Origin: an uncultured Lachnospiraceae bacterium
GTDB taxonomy: Bacteria; Bacillota; Clostridia; Lachnospirales; Lachnospiraceae
Reading direction: 5' to 3'
Assembly: GCA_944376125.1 (NCBI GenBank)
Contig: CALWBQ010000050.1
Location: forward strand, 39,824 to 103,823
DNA length: 64,000 nucleotides
Part shown: positions 1 through 9,102 of the stretch, in pieces
Numbering within the stretch: position 1 is the stretch's first letter
Layout of the letters: each line of letters starts with the position of its first letter
Notes under the pieces: generated by a model
The model's database searches: none
The model's input: the letters and a program-made list of their open reading frames with translations, nothing else
What the model was told of the DNA's origin: nothing
Translations under genes and position numbers: made by a program

Positions 1-120
1 TTCCTCGGTTCCCAGCTCCGGATGTTGGTGAAGCCTTCTCCTGATCCCAACCAGCATCGGCTCCATCGCATCGGTCTTTTCTTTCATCCATCCGTCTGTC
101 CATATTTCTTTCTGACTCAT
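1..120 (-). CDS. M20-family amidohydrolase/peptidase, N-terminal fragment
   Basis: Only the first 40 codons lie in the window; the gene runs off the left edge. The N-terminus contains RRRLHQHPELGTEE, the usual opening motif of M20 amidohydrolases and carboxypeptidases of the hippurate hydrolase/IAA-amino acid hydrolase group, which cleave N-acyl amino acids using two metal ions. The metal ligands lie beyond the edge. The ATG at 118-120 overlaps the stop codon of the upstream racemase gene (ATGA) and follows a GGAGG sequence, so the two are translationally coupled. Substrate cannot be judged from this fragment. Confidence 0.8.
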   Translation of the reverse strand, partial: MSQKEIWTDGWMKEKTDAMEPMLVGIRRRLHQHPELGTEE

Positions 121-1298
121 TGAAACCTCCCTGTGTCCCCAAGCATCGTTTTTACAGACTCAACACTGCCATTTTTTGTATAAATCCGCGGCGGCCTTGC
201 CGTCAGCCGGGACACAATGTCATTTTTGTTTGTCTCAGCCAGCTGGCTGATCTCCTGTATATCCAGAGTTCCCCCTGTGCCATCCCCGTAGATGACCACT
301 TCATCCCCCAACTGAGCTTCCGGCACATCCCCCAGATCTACCATGCACTGATCCATGCAGAGCACGCCGACAATCGGCACCCTCCTGCCCCGGACGGTCA
401 CAAAGGCTTTTCCCCGCAGATTTCTCGGATAGCCATCTGCATATCCAAATGGAAGAGTACCGATTCTGGTATCTCTGTCAGCTCTCCACATGAAATCATA
501 GCTGACCCCCTCACCTGCGCGGATCTCTGTGATGTGGTTGATACGAGTCTTAAAAACCAAAGCCTGCCGGATATCCAGGCTGCCTTTGTGGAAGCCCTTC
601 AAACCATAGATAATCGCCCCCGCACGGATCATATCCATCCGATATTCCGGGTAATCCACAGAAGCAATGGAATCTGCCAGATGGCAGCAGGGAAGGGTCA
701 CTCCCCTGGCCCTCAGTCTCCGGATTGCCTCTGTAAATGCCTGATATTGTTTCAGATTGGATTCATCATCCAGAAGAACCAGGTGGGAAAAGATTCCCTC
801 AATTTTCAGGCCCTCCATCCTGCTGATCTCTTCGATCTCGTCCAGACTCTTCTCACAGTCCGGAAATCCAATCCGGTGAAACCCCGTATCATACTTAATA
901 TGAATTCCCGCAGTTACTCCCGCCTGCACCGCCAGCTCACTCAGAACCCTGGCCTGTCTGAGAGAATCCACTGTCTGCAGAATCCCATACTGGAGCACAT
1001 CCGGCAGATATTCATCCGGCGTCAGCCCCATGATCAGCACCGGGTACTGAGGGTAAGCCAGTTTCAGTTCAATTGCCTCTGACAGAGTTGCTACGCAGAG
1101 CAGATCGCCTCCATGCTCCATAATCGCGGGGGCAATCCCCACAGCTCCATGTCCGTAGCCGTTGGCTTTCACAACGGCTGCTATTTTTACATCCTTTCCG
1201 ACCATGGCGCGGATCTGCTCAACGTTATATGCAATCCTGTCCAGTTTTACTTCAATAACCGTTTCCCGGTATGTTGCATATTCACTCATGGTTCCCAT
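117..1298 (-). CDS. alr: Alanine racemase
   Basis: PLP-dependent racemase that makes D-alanine from L-alanine for peptidoglycan; cytoplasmic. The N-terminal TIM barrel has the PLP-lysine motif AAVVKANGYGHG. The C-terminal beta domain has the second catalytic tyrosine in GEGVSYDFMWRA, followed by PFGYADGYPR and VLCMDQCMVDLG, all hallmarks of Alr. About 393 residues, normal for the family. The start is uncertain: ATG at 1298 or 1289, or TTG at 1325, and none has a good ribosome site. The stop overlaps the start of the M20 amidohydrolase, so the pair is an operon. A paralogous catabolic racemase is possible from sequence alone. Confidence 0.93.
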   Translation of the reverse strand: MGTMSEYATYRETVIEVKLDRIAYNVEQIRAMVGKDVKIAAVVKANGYGHGAVGIAPAIMEHGGDLLCVATLSEAIELKLAYPQYPVLIMGLTPDEYLPDVLQYGILQTVDSLRQARVLSELAVQAGVTAGIHIKYDTGFHRIGFPDCEKSLDEIEEISRMEGLKIEGIFSHLVLLDDESNLKQYQAFTEAIRRLRARGVTLPCCHLADSIASVDYPEYRMDMIRAGAIIYGLKGFHKGSLDIRQALVFKTRINHITEIRAGEGVSYDFMWRADRDTRIGTLPFGYADGYPRNLRGKAFVTVRGRRVPIVGVLCMDQCMVDLGDVPEAQLGDEVVIYGDGTGGTLDIQEISQLAETNKNDIVSRLTARPPRIYTKNGSVESVKTMLGDTGRFQ

Positions 1299-1380
1299 TA
1301 TATTCACTGCGCAGAGAAATTTCAAGAGAGAAAGGCAATGCGGCCAGCTCCTAAATATCCAATTTTTTTCAAAAAAATGA

Positions 1381-1409
1381 TTGACTTTTATCAGCAGTTC
1401 GTATATAAT
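1381..1409 (+). promoter_or_regulatory. Promoter of tRNA-Arg
   Basis: TTGACT at 1381-1386, a 17-base spacer and a perfect TATAAT at 1404-1409. It lies 48 bases before the mature tRNA 5' end, which fits a strong sigma-A promoter for the single tRNA gene. Confidence 0.8.
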
Positions 1410-1456
1410 TGTTTTTGTGCTGTTGAAGAGCTGTAGGGCTCAGGAAACAGAAGTGT

Positions 1457-1530
1457 GCGTCAGTAGCTCAGCTGGATAGAGCATACGGCTACGGACCGTA
1501 GTGTCGGGAGTTCGAATCTTCTCTGGCGCG
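1457..1530 (+). tRNA. tRNA-Arg (anticodon ACG)
   Basis: A 74-base cloverleaf. Acceptor arm GCGTCAG pairs with CTGGCGC (one T-G pair), discriminator G. The anticodon stem TACGG/CCGTA closes loop CTACGGA, giving ACG, which is deaminated to ICG in bacteria. The T loop TTCGAATC is present. CCA is not encoded. It is a stand-alone gene with its own promoter and terminator. Confidence 0.95.
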
Positions 1531-1538
1531 CTGGATTG

Positions 1539-1568
1539 CAGGACATGTCGCAGGACATGTCCTGTTTT
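1539..1568 (+). terminator. Intrinsic terminator of tRNA-Arg
   Basis: Perfect 11-bp stem CAGGACATGTC / GACATGTCCTG (1539-1549 / 1554-1564) with loop GCAG, followed by TTTT. Confidence 0.85.
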
Positions 1569-1635
1569 ACTATAAAGCGGCTGAACTGCCTTCTCAGACC
1601 CCGGAAGCCGCCAAAATAATATGGAGAACTTTACA

Positions 1636-2490
1636 ATGGATTCCAGATTTACTTTAGAAAAGCGGATCGCCGCTGAACTGAAAAGCTATGATGGGCATAT
1701 GGGATTCTATGCCGATGATTTAAAGGGAAATGTTGTCGCAATAAATGCAGATGAGGATTTCGAGACAGCCAGCACCATTAAAGCCTACATACTGGCCTGC
1801 CTCTTTGACCAGATACAGCAGAAGCAAGCCAGCCTGGAAGACATTTTAACCTATGGGCCTCAGCACATGGTTTCCGGAAGCGGCCTGGTTCATTCCATGG
1901 ATCTTGGAATGAAGCTCCGTGTTAAAGATGCCGCCACCCTGATGATTATTGTCAGCGACAATACCGCCACCAATATGATCATCGAGTACCTTGGCCTGGA
2001 TACCATTAACGCCTGTATCCAAAAGCTGGGATGCAGGGATACCTGTCTCCACAGACCTCTCCGTTTTGACAGTGATGGTCTTGGCCGCCTCGGCACATCC
2101 ACCCCAAAGGACTATGCCAGCATCTTTATTCGTCTTGCAAAGGGAACCCTGATCAGCCCCGAAGCTGACGCGGCTATGATCGAAATTCTGAAAAAGCAGC
2201 ACTACAATTCCATGATCGTCCGTGATTTTCCAATCTACTATATGGACGGAGAGGACAATGGAGAGGAGGCGTCCATCCAGGTAGCCTCCAAAAGCGGCAG
2301 CATGGATGAGTGCCGCAATGACGGCGGCATCGTCTTTACACCTTACGGCCCATATGTTATCGTAATGATGCACAAAAATTTCAGCGACCCCATGTACTAT
2401 TCCGATCATCCGGCCACTCGGTTCGGTGCCAGAGTCAGCCGCATGATGCTGGATCAATATCTTGCGCTGGAGGGACGTTTTCTCCTATAA
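1636..2490 (+). CDS. Serine hydrolase of the class A beta-lactamase fold, no export signal
   Basis: The three motifs of penicillin-recognising serine enzymes are present in order: SxxK as STIK near residue 46, SDN in IIVSDNTATNM, and KSG in ASKSGSMDE. At 284 residues it fits the beta-lactamase-2 family. There is no signal peptide or membrane anchor, so the protein is predicted to be cytosolic and is unlikely to be a periplasm-type resistance enzyme. ATG 1636 is chosen because GGAG at 1623-1626 is correctly spaced from it; an in-frame ATG at 1621 lacks a ribosome site. It is monocistronic, ending at a strong terminator. The substrate is unknown; it may be an esterase or amidase of the EstB/glutaminase-like type. 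Confidence 0.75.
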   Translation: MDSRFTLEKRIAAELKSYDGHMGFYADDLKGNVVAINADEDFETASTIKAYILACLFDQIQQKQASLEDILTYGPQHMVSGSGLVHSMDLGMKLRVKDAATLMIIVSDNTATNMIIEYLGLDTINACIQKLGCRDTCLHRPLRFDSDGLGRLGTSTPKDYASIFIRLAKGTLISPEADAAMIEILKKQHYNSMIVRDFPIYYMDGEDNGEEASIQVASKSGSMDECRNDGGIVFTPYGPYVIVMMHKNFSDPMYYSDHPATRFGARVSRMMLDQYLALEGRFLL

Positions 2491-2501
2491 TCGATACAAG
2501 A

Positions 2502-2534
2502 ACAGGCAGGCCCCTGATGAGCGGGCCTGCCTGT
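2502..2534. terminator. Bidirectional terminator
   Basis: Perfect 12-bp stem ACAGGCAGGCCC / GGGCCTGCCTGT with a 9-base loop, between the convergent ends of the serine hydrolase gene and the TrpR-like gene. Confidence 0.85.
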
Positions 2535-2536
2535 CT

Positions 2537-2857
2537 TTATTTGCCGTTCTGTTCCTCCGGCTCTTCTTGTTTATCTCCCAGTCTTGCAAATACCATGTCG
2601 TAACCGTCATTGCCGTAATTCAGCGAGCGGTTCACACGGCTGATCGTGGCGGTCGACGCACCGGTTTTCTCTGCAATCTCAAGGTATGTCTTTCCCTCCC
2701 TCAGCATCTTTGCCACTTCGTAGCGCTGGGAGAGAGACAGCAATTCATTGATTGTGCAGACATCCTCGAAAAAAATATAACATTCCTCCGGTGACTTCAA
2801 TGTCAGGATCGCCTGAAAAAGATGGTCTACTGCTTCTGTCTTTATTTTTTTATTCAT
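2537..2857 (-). CDS. TrpR-like helix-turn-helix protein (YerC/YecD family)
   Basis: A 106-residue all-helical protein. The central segment LREGKTYLEIAEKTGASTATISRVNRSLNYG is a TrpR-type helix-turn-helix. The family is defined in Bacillus and Clostridia as YerC/YecD, related to the tryptophan repressor, with no established ligand. The start at 2857 follows AGGAGAGGAAG; the in-frame ATG at 2881 has no better site. A promoter lies at 2902-2930. It is not next to tryptophan genes, so regulation of trp is not supported by context. Confidence 0.85.
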   Translation of the reverse strand: MNKKIKTEAVDHLFQAILTLKSPEECYIFFEDVCTINELLSLSQRYEVAKMLREGKTYLEIAEKTGASTATISRVNRSLNYGNDGYDMVFARLGDKQEEPEEQNGK

Positions 2858-2901
2858 TGTGCGCTTCCTCTCCTGGTCCATGACCTTTTGATTCCGCTTT
2901 C

Positions 2902-2930
2902 ATTTTAGCATATTAAAGTTTGAAAGTCCA
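2902..2930 (-). promoter_or_regulatory. Promoter of the TrpR-like gene
   Basis: TGGACT (2925-2930), 17-base spacer, TAAAAT (2902-2907) on the minus strand, about 45 bases before the start codon. Confidence 0.5.
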
Positions 2931-2940
2931 CTGTTTTAAC

Positions 2941-3750
2941 TCAAGAAAGCACGAATTTTTCTACCACCTGGGCCACGCCATCCTCATCATTTGTGCCAGT
3001 GATGTAATCGGCGGCATTTCTTACTGGTAAAACGGCGTTCCCCATGGCTACGCCCAGACCGGCAAAACGGATCATAGACAGATCGTTATAGCCGTCCCCG
3101 CAGGCAATCACCTCTTCCCTGGATAGTCCCAAAATCCCCAGAAGCGCTTCCAGCCTCTTGGCCTTGTCAATTCCCCTTGGGAGGATTTCCAGAAAAAATG
3201 GCTCTGACCGATAGACGCTGATATTTTTCCCCAAAGCTGCCTTTACTCTCGGCTCCACCATAGCCAGATAGTCCCCGTCATCCACCATCAGAAATTTGGG
3301 CACAGCAAACTCTACATACTCCTCCATAGCGCTGATTTCTTTCACAGGCATCTGATTTGTCCGGGCTTCCAGTTCCACATAAGGGTCTTCTTTTTTTAAA
3401 GTAATAATTGTATCTCCTTGATAGGTCAGGATATTCACCTGATACTCCCTTGCCAGACCGATCACGTTCCGGTTAATCTTAGGCGGCAGCAGAGCTGAGG
3501 CCACAGTCTCCCCTGTCCGGCAATTTATGATCATCCCGCCGTTGTAGGATAAAATATAGCTTCCATATTTCCCCAACTCCAGCTCTCTAGCCAGGGGCAT
3601 CACCCCCTGAGTGGGACGCCCGGAGGCCAGAACTGTGATTTTTCCCATCTTCTGTGCCTCCATCAGGGCCTCCCTGGTTCTAGGCGTGATCTGCTTATCC
3701 CGGTTGGTCAATGTCCCGTCCAGATCCAGAACGATCATCTTATAATCCAT
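2941..3750 (-). CDS. HAD-superfamily Cof-type sugar phosphatase
   Basis: A 269-residue HAD-IIB phosphatase. Motif I is VLDLDGTLTN at the N-terminus (nucleophile and acid/base Asp), motif II is TVLASGRP, the conserved lysine falls in DKAKRLEALLGILG, and motif IV is IACGDGYNDLSMI. The Cof cap domain lies in the middle. Such enzymes dephosphorylate sugar phosphates, FMN or PLP; which one cannot be told. It follows the aconitase-like hydratase by 9 bases and is presumably cotranscribed with it. Confidence 0.88.
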   Translation of the reverse strand: MDYKMIVLDLDGTLTNRDKQITPRTREALMEAQKMGKITVLASGRPTQGVMPLARELELGKYGSYILSYNGGMIINCRTGETVASALLPPKINRNVIGLAREYQVNILTYQGDTIITLKKEDPYVELEARTNQMPVKEISAMEEYVEFAVPKFLMVDDGDYLAMVEPRVKAALGKNISVYRSEPFFLEILPRGIDKAKRLEALLGILGLSREEVIACGDGYNDLSMIRFAGLGVAMGNAVLPVRNAADYITGTNDEDGVAQVVEKFVLS

Positions 3751-3759
3751 TTCTCAATC

Positions 3760-6069
3760 CTATCCCCGGCTCTTCGCCCGATTTCGATTGTAATTGATCA
3801 GGCAGCCAGCTTTGACGATCTCACGCTCTTCCGGAGTCATGTCAGTGATGTAGAGGCTGATCTCCTTCACGCTGCCGTCCTGAGCTTTGATCACATATGC
3901 AGGGATATTCCTCAGATCGCCGTCCAAATGTTTCCGGATGCCAGGCACATAGATGTAGTCCCCAACTTCAAACCCCGGCTCCCCCTCCATCTGGAAGGGC
4001 AGCATTCCCCAGTTCATAACATTGGAGCGGTAACGCTTTGTCGCATACTCACTGCAGATATTGGCCAGGCCGCCGATAACACGCTGGCAGCTCGCCGCCT
4101 GCTCTCTTGCGGATCCATCTCCCGGCTTCACTGCGTAGACTACGCTTCCGATTTCTGTCTCTGCCGCTCTGACATCTTCATTGCCCGGTATCGTGCGGAT
4201 CGCTGCAAATACGCTCTCCAGGTCTTTATCCAGACTGGCTGGATCTGTGTCGGCACTCCGCGCTTTCTCCAGCTTGTCCACCTCTTTCGTGCGGCCAACA
4301 TACTCAGGATCTCTCCTTGACAATGTAAACTCCGCCAGGCCCAGAGGATTGGAGCGATAGGAGGACGTCTCACCGGAAGGGATCAGCTCATCCGTCGTAG
4401 TTACAGCATCCATGATCTTAGAACAAACCTTTAATACGATATTGTCTGCAAGGGGACTCATCTCCGGCCAATCCTTAATGTTCGGCCCATAGATCAGCTC
4501 TTCCTCTTTTCTGCCTTTTCCAAACCCAAAGTACACTCTGTGGTCATAGGAAGAATGGTCAAACTCATACGCCGGCACTTTGCCAAAACACTCCATTCCT
4601 TCCGCGGAAGTCAGGATCCCGCCGTTGGCAGCCGTCGCCGCGATTGAGCGGGCATCCATCAGGGCCACTGCCGCCATCTGGCCGTTTCCAGGCTTTGAAC
4701 CCTCCCGGTTGGGGAAGTTTCTGGTAGTGTGGCGAATGCTCAGGCCATTGTTGCAGGGAGTATCTCCCGCCCCAAAGCATGGACCGCAGAACGCAGTCCG
4801 GATAATCGCGCCTGCTGCCATCAGATCGGAGACAGCCCCCTTCTTCACCAAGTCTGCAAAAACCGGCTGAGAGGATGGGTAAACCGCCAGTGAGAATTCA
4901 TCGCAGCCGCAGTCTTTGCCTCTCAGGGCATTGGCCGCCTCAATGACATTGGTATAGTTTCCTCCGGCACATCCGGCAATAATTCCCTGCTGCACCAGCA
5001 GTTTCCCGTCTTTGATCTTATCTAACAGAGTAAAGTGGGCCTTTCCCCCGGAGACTGCCTCCGCACTCTTCTCTACCTCTCGGAGAATATCTTCCAGATT
5101 GCTGTTCAGCTCGTCAATCTCATAGGTGTTGCTGGGATGGAATGGGAGAGCAATCATGGGCTTCACAGTGCTCAGGTCTACGTAAACACAGCCGTCGTAG
5201 TAGGCCACCTGAGCCGGATTTAACTCTTTGTAATCGTCTCCTCTGCCGTGGAGAGTCAGATATGCCTTTGTGTCCTCGTCAGTCTTCCAGATAGAGGACA
5301 GACAGGTAGTTTCTGTCGTCATAACATCCACGCCATTCCGGAAATCTGTGTCCATGGAAGCAATGCCTGGGCCTACAAATTCCATAACTTTATTCTTCAC
5401 ATAACCGCATTTAAATACTGCTCCGATAATCGCCAGGGCAATATCCTGGGGTCCGACTCCGGGTCTTGGGCTGCCGTCCAGGTAGATCGCCACTACGCCA
5501 GGGTAAGCCACGTCGTAAGTATCTCTTAAAAGCTGCTTTACCAGCTCTCCGCCGCCTTCTCCGATAGCCATGGTTCCCAAGGCGCCATAGCGGGTATGGC
5601 TGTCAGAGCCAAGGATCATCTTTCCGCATCCCGCCATCATCTCTCTCATATACTGATGAATCACGGCAATGTGAGGGGGCACATAGATGCCGCCGTATTT
5701 TTTTGCCGCGGAAAGTCCGAACATGTGATCATCCTCATTGATGGTTCCGCCCACTGCACAGAGCGTATTGTGACAGTTGGTCAGAACATAGGGGATGGGA
5801 AACTGCTCCATTCCTGATGCTTTTGCCGTCTGGACAATTCCCACAAATGTAATATCGTGGGAAGCCATGGCATCAAAGCGAATCTTTAAATGCTCCATAT
5901 CCTCTGAGGTATTGTGGCTTTTTAAGATAGAATAGGCAATAGTGCCCTTTCTGGCTTCCTCTTTATCCGCAGCCTTTCCGGTCATGGCCTGAACCTTTGC
6001 CCCATCCTCCTCAGGTACAAGGGTCGCACCATCCACCAGATATACGCCGCCGTCATACAATTTTACCAT
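3760..6069 (-). CDS. Aconitase-family hydratase (YbhJ-like)
   Basis: A 769-residue member of the aconitase superfamily. Likely [4Fe-4S] ligands lie in [10 protein letters not shown] and [31 protein letters not shown] matches the substrate-binding segment. The last ~150 residues form the swivel domain ([21 protein letters not shown]). It resembles the uncharacterised YbhJ group rather than AcnA/B or LeuC. ATG 6069 is chosen because a perfect AGGAGG lies 8 bases upstream; a TTG at 6105 reads through that site. A plausible promoter is TTGCCA (6149-6154), 18 bases, TATAAA (6125-6130). It is followed by the Cof-type phosphatase. The substrate is unknown; no other TCA genes are nearby. Confidence 0.85.
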   Translation of the reverse strand: MVKLYDGGVYLVDGATLVPEEDGAKVQAMTGKAADKEEARKGTIAYSILKSHNTSEDMEHLKIRFDAMASHDITFVGIVQTAKASGMEQFPIPYVLTNCHNTLCAVGGTINEDDHMFGLSAAKKYGGIYVPPHIAVIHQYMREMMAGCGKMILGSDSHTRYGALGTMAIGEGGGELVKQLLRDTYDVAYPGVVAIYLDGSPRPGVGPQDIALAIIGAVFKCGYVKNKVMEFVGPGIASMDTDFRNGVDVMTTETTCLSSIWKTDEDTKAYLTLHGRGDDYKELNPAQVAYYDGCVYVDLSTVKPMIALPFHPSNTYEIDELNSNLEDILREVEKSAEAVSGGKAHFTLLDKIKDGKLLVQQGIIAGCAGGNYTNVIEAANALRGKDCGCDEFSLAVYPSSQPVFADLVKKGAVSDLMAAGAIIRTAFCGPCFGAGDTPCNNGLSIRHTTRNFPNREGSKPGNGQMAAVALMDARSIAATAANGGILTSAEGMECFGKVPAYEFDHSSYDHRVYFGFGKGRKEEELIYGPNIKDWPEMSPLADNIVLKVCSKIMDAVTTTDELIPSGETSSYRSNPLGLAEFTLSRRDPEYVGRTKEVDKLEKARSADTDPASLDKDLESVFAAIRTIPGNEDVRAAETEIGSVVYAVKPGDGSAREQAASCQRVIGGLANICSEYATKRYRSNVMNWGMLPFQMEGEPGFEVGDYIYVPGIRKHLDGDLRNIPAYVIKAQDGSVKEISLYITDMTPEEREIVKAGCLINYNRNRAKSRG

Positions 6070-6218
6070 AACAAATCCCTCCTGCTGCTTTTCATTTTCT
6101 ATCAATCAAAACACAACTGATTTATTTATATCATTAAATACCCACTGTTGGCAAGGAAAAACACACTTTTCCCCTGGCATCATATTATAAAACATCACCT
6201 TGTGTAAAGGAGTCTGTT

Positions 6219-7220
6219 ATGAAAAAACGTGTCCTTAGCTTACTGACATGCCTGGCGGCTGCTCTTTCCCTGCTCCCCGGCTGCTCACATACGGAAGAGG
6301 CCGGCGGAACCATCCCCGTCACCCTCAGCGAGGTAGCACACTCTGTCTTTTATGCCCCCCAGTACGCTGCCATCGAATTGGGATATTTTGAGGAGGAAGG
6401 GATCGCTCTGACCTTAGTAAACGGAGCCGGCGCTGATAAAGTGATGACTGCCCTGGTATCCGGCGATGCCGATATTGGGTTTATGGGATCTGAGGCCAGT
6501 ATCTATACTTACGCCAACGGGGCTTCCGACTATGCGGTCAATTTTGCCCAGCTCACCCAGAGAGCAGGAAACTTTCTGGTGGCCCGGGAGCCCGATCCAG
6601 ATTTTTCCTGGGAAAAACTAAAAGGCAGCTCTGTCCTGGGCGGCAGGGCAGGCGGGATGCCACAGATGGTCTTTGAATATATCCTGCGGAAACATGGGCT
6701 GGATCCCCAGGCAGATCTTGCCATTGACCAGAGCATCAGCTTTGGGCTGACCGCAGCCGCATTTCCCTCCAGCCAGGCCGATTACACCGTCGAATTTGAG
6801 CCTTATGCGACAGCCCTTGAAAAAGAGGGGAGCGGGTATGTAGTTGCCTCTCTTGGAACAGAATCCGGCTATGTCCCCTACACTGCCTACAGTGCCAAAA
6901 AAAGCTATATAGAAGCTAACCCGGACATCATACAGTCCTTTACCAATGCCATCCAAAAGGGACTTGACTACGTCAACTCTCATTCTGCCGAAGAGATCGC
7001 CCAGGTTATCCAGCCCCAGTTTCAGGAGACTGATCTGGACAGTCTGACTACCATCATCAGGCGCTACAAAGATCAGGATACCTGGAAGGGGGATACAATT
7101 TTTGAAGAGAGCAGTTTTGACCTGCTTCAGAATATTCTGGAGGATTCTGGCGAGCTTCCCAGGCGGGTTCCCTACAGTGATCTGGTAACGGTGGAGTTTT
7201 CACAAAAAGCGGCTCAATAA
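6219..7220 (+). CDS. ABC transporter substrate-binding lipoprotein (SsuA/NMT1-like)
   Basis: A 333-residue lipoprotein. Signal peptide with lipobox LLPGC (Cys 22), then a periplasmic-binding type 2 fold. VFYAPQYAAIELGYFEEEG and GADIGFMG-like text (DADIGFMGSEASIYTYANG) match the NMT1/ThiY/TauA/SsuA group, which bind pyrimidines, taurine, sulfonates or similar small anions. AAAGGAG precedes the ATG. No permease or ATPase gene is adjacent: the gene is alone, divergent from the hydratase and closed by a terminator, so it either uses components encoded elsewhere or acts as a receptor. Confidence 0.85.
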   Translation: MKKRVLSLLTCLAAALSLLPGCSHTEEAGGTIPVTLSEVAHSVFYAPQYAAIELGYFEEEGIALTLVNGAGADKVMTALVSGDADIGFMGSEASIYTYANGASDYAVNFAQLTQRAGNFLVAREPDPDFSWEKLKGSSVLGGRAGGMPQMVFEYILRKHGLDPQADLAIDQSISFGLTAAAFPSSQADYTVEFEPYATALEKEGSGYVVASLGTESGYVPYTAYSAKKSYIEANPDIIQSFTNAIQKGLDYVNSHSAEEIAQVIQPQFQETDLDSLTTIIRRYKDQDTWKGDTIFEESSFDLLQNILEDSGELPRRVPYSDLVTVEFSQKAAQ

Positions 7221-7236
7221 AAGACTGGAAGCTCAA

Positions 7237-7271
7237 AAAACCGGCAGCTCCAAGGCCAGAGCGCCGGTTTT
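7237..7271 (+). terminator. Terminator after the SsuA/NMT1-like lipoprotein gene
   Basis: Stem AAAACCGGC / GCCGGTTTT (7237-7245 / 7263-7271) with a 17-base loop. The U-rich arm serves the plus-strand gene, and the reverse reading may also serve the convergent permease gene. Confidence 0.75.
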
Positions 7272-7299
7272 CTTCCATATTCAGAGGTTGGAACCGCCA

Positions 7300-9102
7300 T
7301 TATGGCTGACGGATTACCTCTGTGATATTCATCTTTCCCATCTGCTTAGCAGGAATGTATACCGCCGCCACCGCGGCCATACAGAGGCCCAAAAGGCTGA
7401 TCAGCAGCGGCACTGCTGGAAGGTGCCAGGCAGCATAGCTGAAATGATCGGTTATAAGGACGCTGTAGAGCAGCTTGTGAACCGCCAGACCGGCAGCACA
7501 GCCTGCAGCTCCTCCAGAAAAAACGTAGGTAAATGCTTCTGCAGCGATCATTTTAGTTGCCTGGCAGGACTTCATCCCTATCGCCCTCATTACTCCGTAC
7601 GACCGCATCCGCGATGACACACTCATGGCAATGCTATTTACAACATTGAGCACTGCTACCAGGGCGATGATGGCTAAAAATGCATATATACAAAATACAA
7701 AGGCAAAATACGTACCGGATGTTCTCTGATCCCGCAGGTCTGTCAATCTGCAGCCGCCGTCCAGTATGTCCCGGATCGCTCCCACATCTTCGTCCGTCAC
7801 ATCCCCCAATGTCTGTATCATAACCAGAGAGTAGTTTCTGATGCCTGTCAGTCGGACAAATGTGCTGCCCGATGCAATCAGGATGATCTCTCCGCCTGTG
7901 AGCCCGTCGCTGCTGAAAGGATTGTATTTCAGCAAACCGGCAACCTCCAGTTCTTCCTCTCCAATGCGGATCTTATCGCCGATTTTCAGCGGACTGTCTT
8001 TGTCCCAGACAGCAAGCACACAATGGCTGTCGCCGTAAATTCGTGAGAGGCTGCTGCCTGCTTTCAGCATATGATCCGTTTTCAGACAGTCTAAATCGAA
8101 GTCATCATAGGAAACCAGATCAATCTCCACTGGAGCTGAATGGAGCTCTGCAGAAATGCCGAGGCTGCTTCTGCGCCCATAAACGCGTTTTACGCCGTCC
8201 ATTCCGGCAATCGTATCCAGCAGGCTGCTGTCAATCCCATTGGAGCCATCATCACTGGAAATATTGATATCTGAGGCGCTGGCCGATTGGGGCATGATAT
8301 AGCCAACAAAATCGATCAGGGCAGAGAAGCTCAAAAACAGAATGATACTCAAGGCAAAGGAACCCGCCATAAGAATCATGTTTTTGGCCGCTGAGACTGC
8401 ATGGCCAATCCCCAGGGCTGTCTCCACTTTGAACAGTCCTGTTCTGACTTTTATCTGCAGATGCCCGGTACCCTCCAGTGTCTCCGACACTGCCGCAATA
8501 GGCGATACTCTGGCAGCCCTCCTGGCAGGGGCCCCCGCGGCAAGAAGAACTGTGACGAGCCCCATTATGATGCCGCTGCAGATTCCGATACAACTAACGC
8601 CAAAAAGAGGAATATCGGAAAATTCTTCCCCCACGGCAAACCGCAGGACAGCACACAGCCCCCACGCGGCCGCCGTCCCCAGTGCCACCCCCGCAGGGAC
8701 TGCGGTTTTGCACCAGCTGAGAGCTTCCAGCCTCACAAACCGAATAATCTGCTGTCTGCTCATTCCTAGGCAGCGCATCATTCCAAAAAATTTTGTTCTC
8801 TGGGCCACAATACTATTTATGCTGCTGGAGATCATCAGCACACCCGCCGCCAAGATCAGGACAAACAATACTGCTGATGTCAGGAGAAGAGTCTGCGCCA
8901 TTGCGTGATCCAAAAGCTCCTGGAGCGTCAGGCTTCCATGCTTTTCCAAAAGTCGTTCCCATTCCATATGAATACCCATATCAGCCATGCTGAAAACGGC
9001 TGTCACCAAAAAAACAGCAAACAGAATACAGAGGCGGGTCATCCGGTTCTGCTGTCTCCGTATTTTTGCAGAGATTGGAATCAGGCTGAGGTAACTTTTC
9101 AT
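7300..9102 (-). CDS. ABC transporter permease, FtsX-like (two FtsX domains)
   Basis: A 600-residue membrane protein. One N-terminal helix (residues ~25-45) leads to a first FtsX block (~100-210, with SSSINSIVAQRTKFFGMMRCLGMSR-like text). A large extracytoplasmic domain (~260-470) follows, then a second FtsX block at the C-terminus (SSRMRSYGVMRAIGMKS). This MacB/BceB/LolC-like architecture couples ATP hydrolysis to mechanical work on the outside rather than classic import. The start overlaps the ATPase stop (ATGA), and the gene ends a four-gene operon with a two-component system, which suggests a role in sensing or resisting peptide antibiotics or envelope stress. The specific substrate is inference. 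Confidence 0.88.
   Translation of the reverse strand: MKSYLSLIPISAKIRRQQNRMTRLCILFAVFLVTAVFSMADMGIHMEWERLLEKHGSLTLQELLDHAMAQTLLLTSAVLFVLILAAGVLMISSSINSIVAQRTKFFGMMRCLGMSRQQIIRFVRLEALSWCKTAVPAGVALGTAAAWGLCAVLRFAVGEEFSDIPLFGVSCIGICSGIIMGLVTVLLAAGAPARRAARVSPIAAVSETLEGTGHLQIKVRTGLFKVETALGIGHAVSAAKNMILMAGSFALSIILFLSFSALIDFVGYIMPQSASASDINISSDDGSNGIDSSLLDTIAGMDGVKRVYGRRSSLGISAELHSAPVEIDLVSYDDFDLDCLKTDHMLKAGSSLSRIYGDSHCVLAVWDKDSPLKIGDKIRIGEEELEVAGLLKYNPFSSDGLTGGEIILIASGSTFVRLTGIRNYSLVMIQTLGDVTDEDVGAIRDILDGGCRLTDLRDQRTSGTYFAFVFCIYAFLAIIALVAVLNVVNSIAMSVSSRMRSYGVMRAIGMKSCQATKMIAAEAFTYVFSGGAAGCAAGLAVHKLLYSVLITDHFSYAAWHLPAVPLLISLLGLCMAAVAAVYIPAKQMGKMNITEVIRQP

Noticed and set aside
120..1082. A 320-codon plus-strand open frame antisense to alr
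   Set aside because: Low-complexity His/Pro/Ile-rich translation typical of an antisense reading; alr on the other strand is clear.
1457..1568. Integration site at the tRNA-Arg gene
   Set aside because: No integrase, no duplicated tRNA 3' end and no foreign genes next to it; the repeat after it is the terminator.
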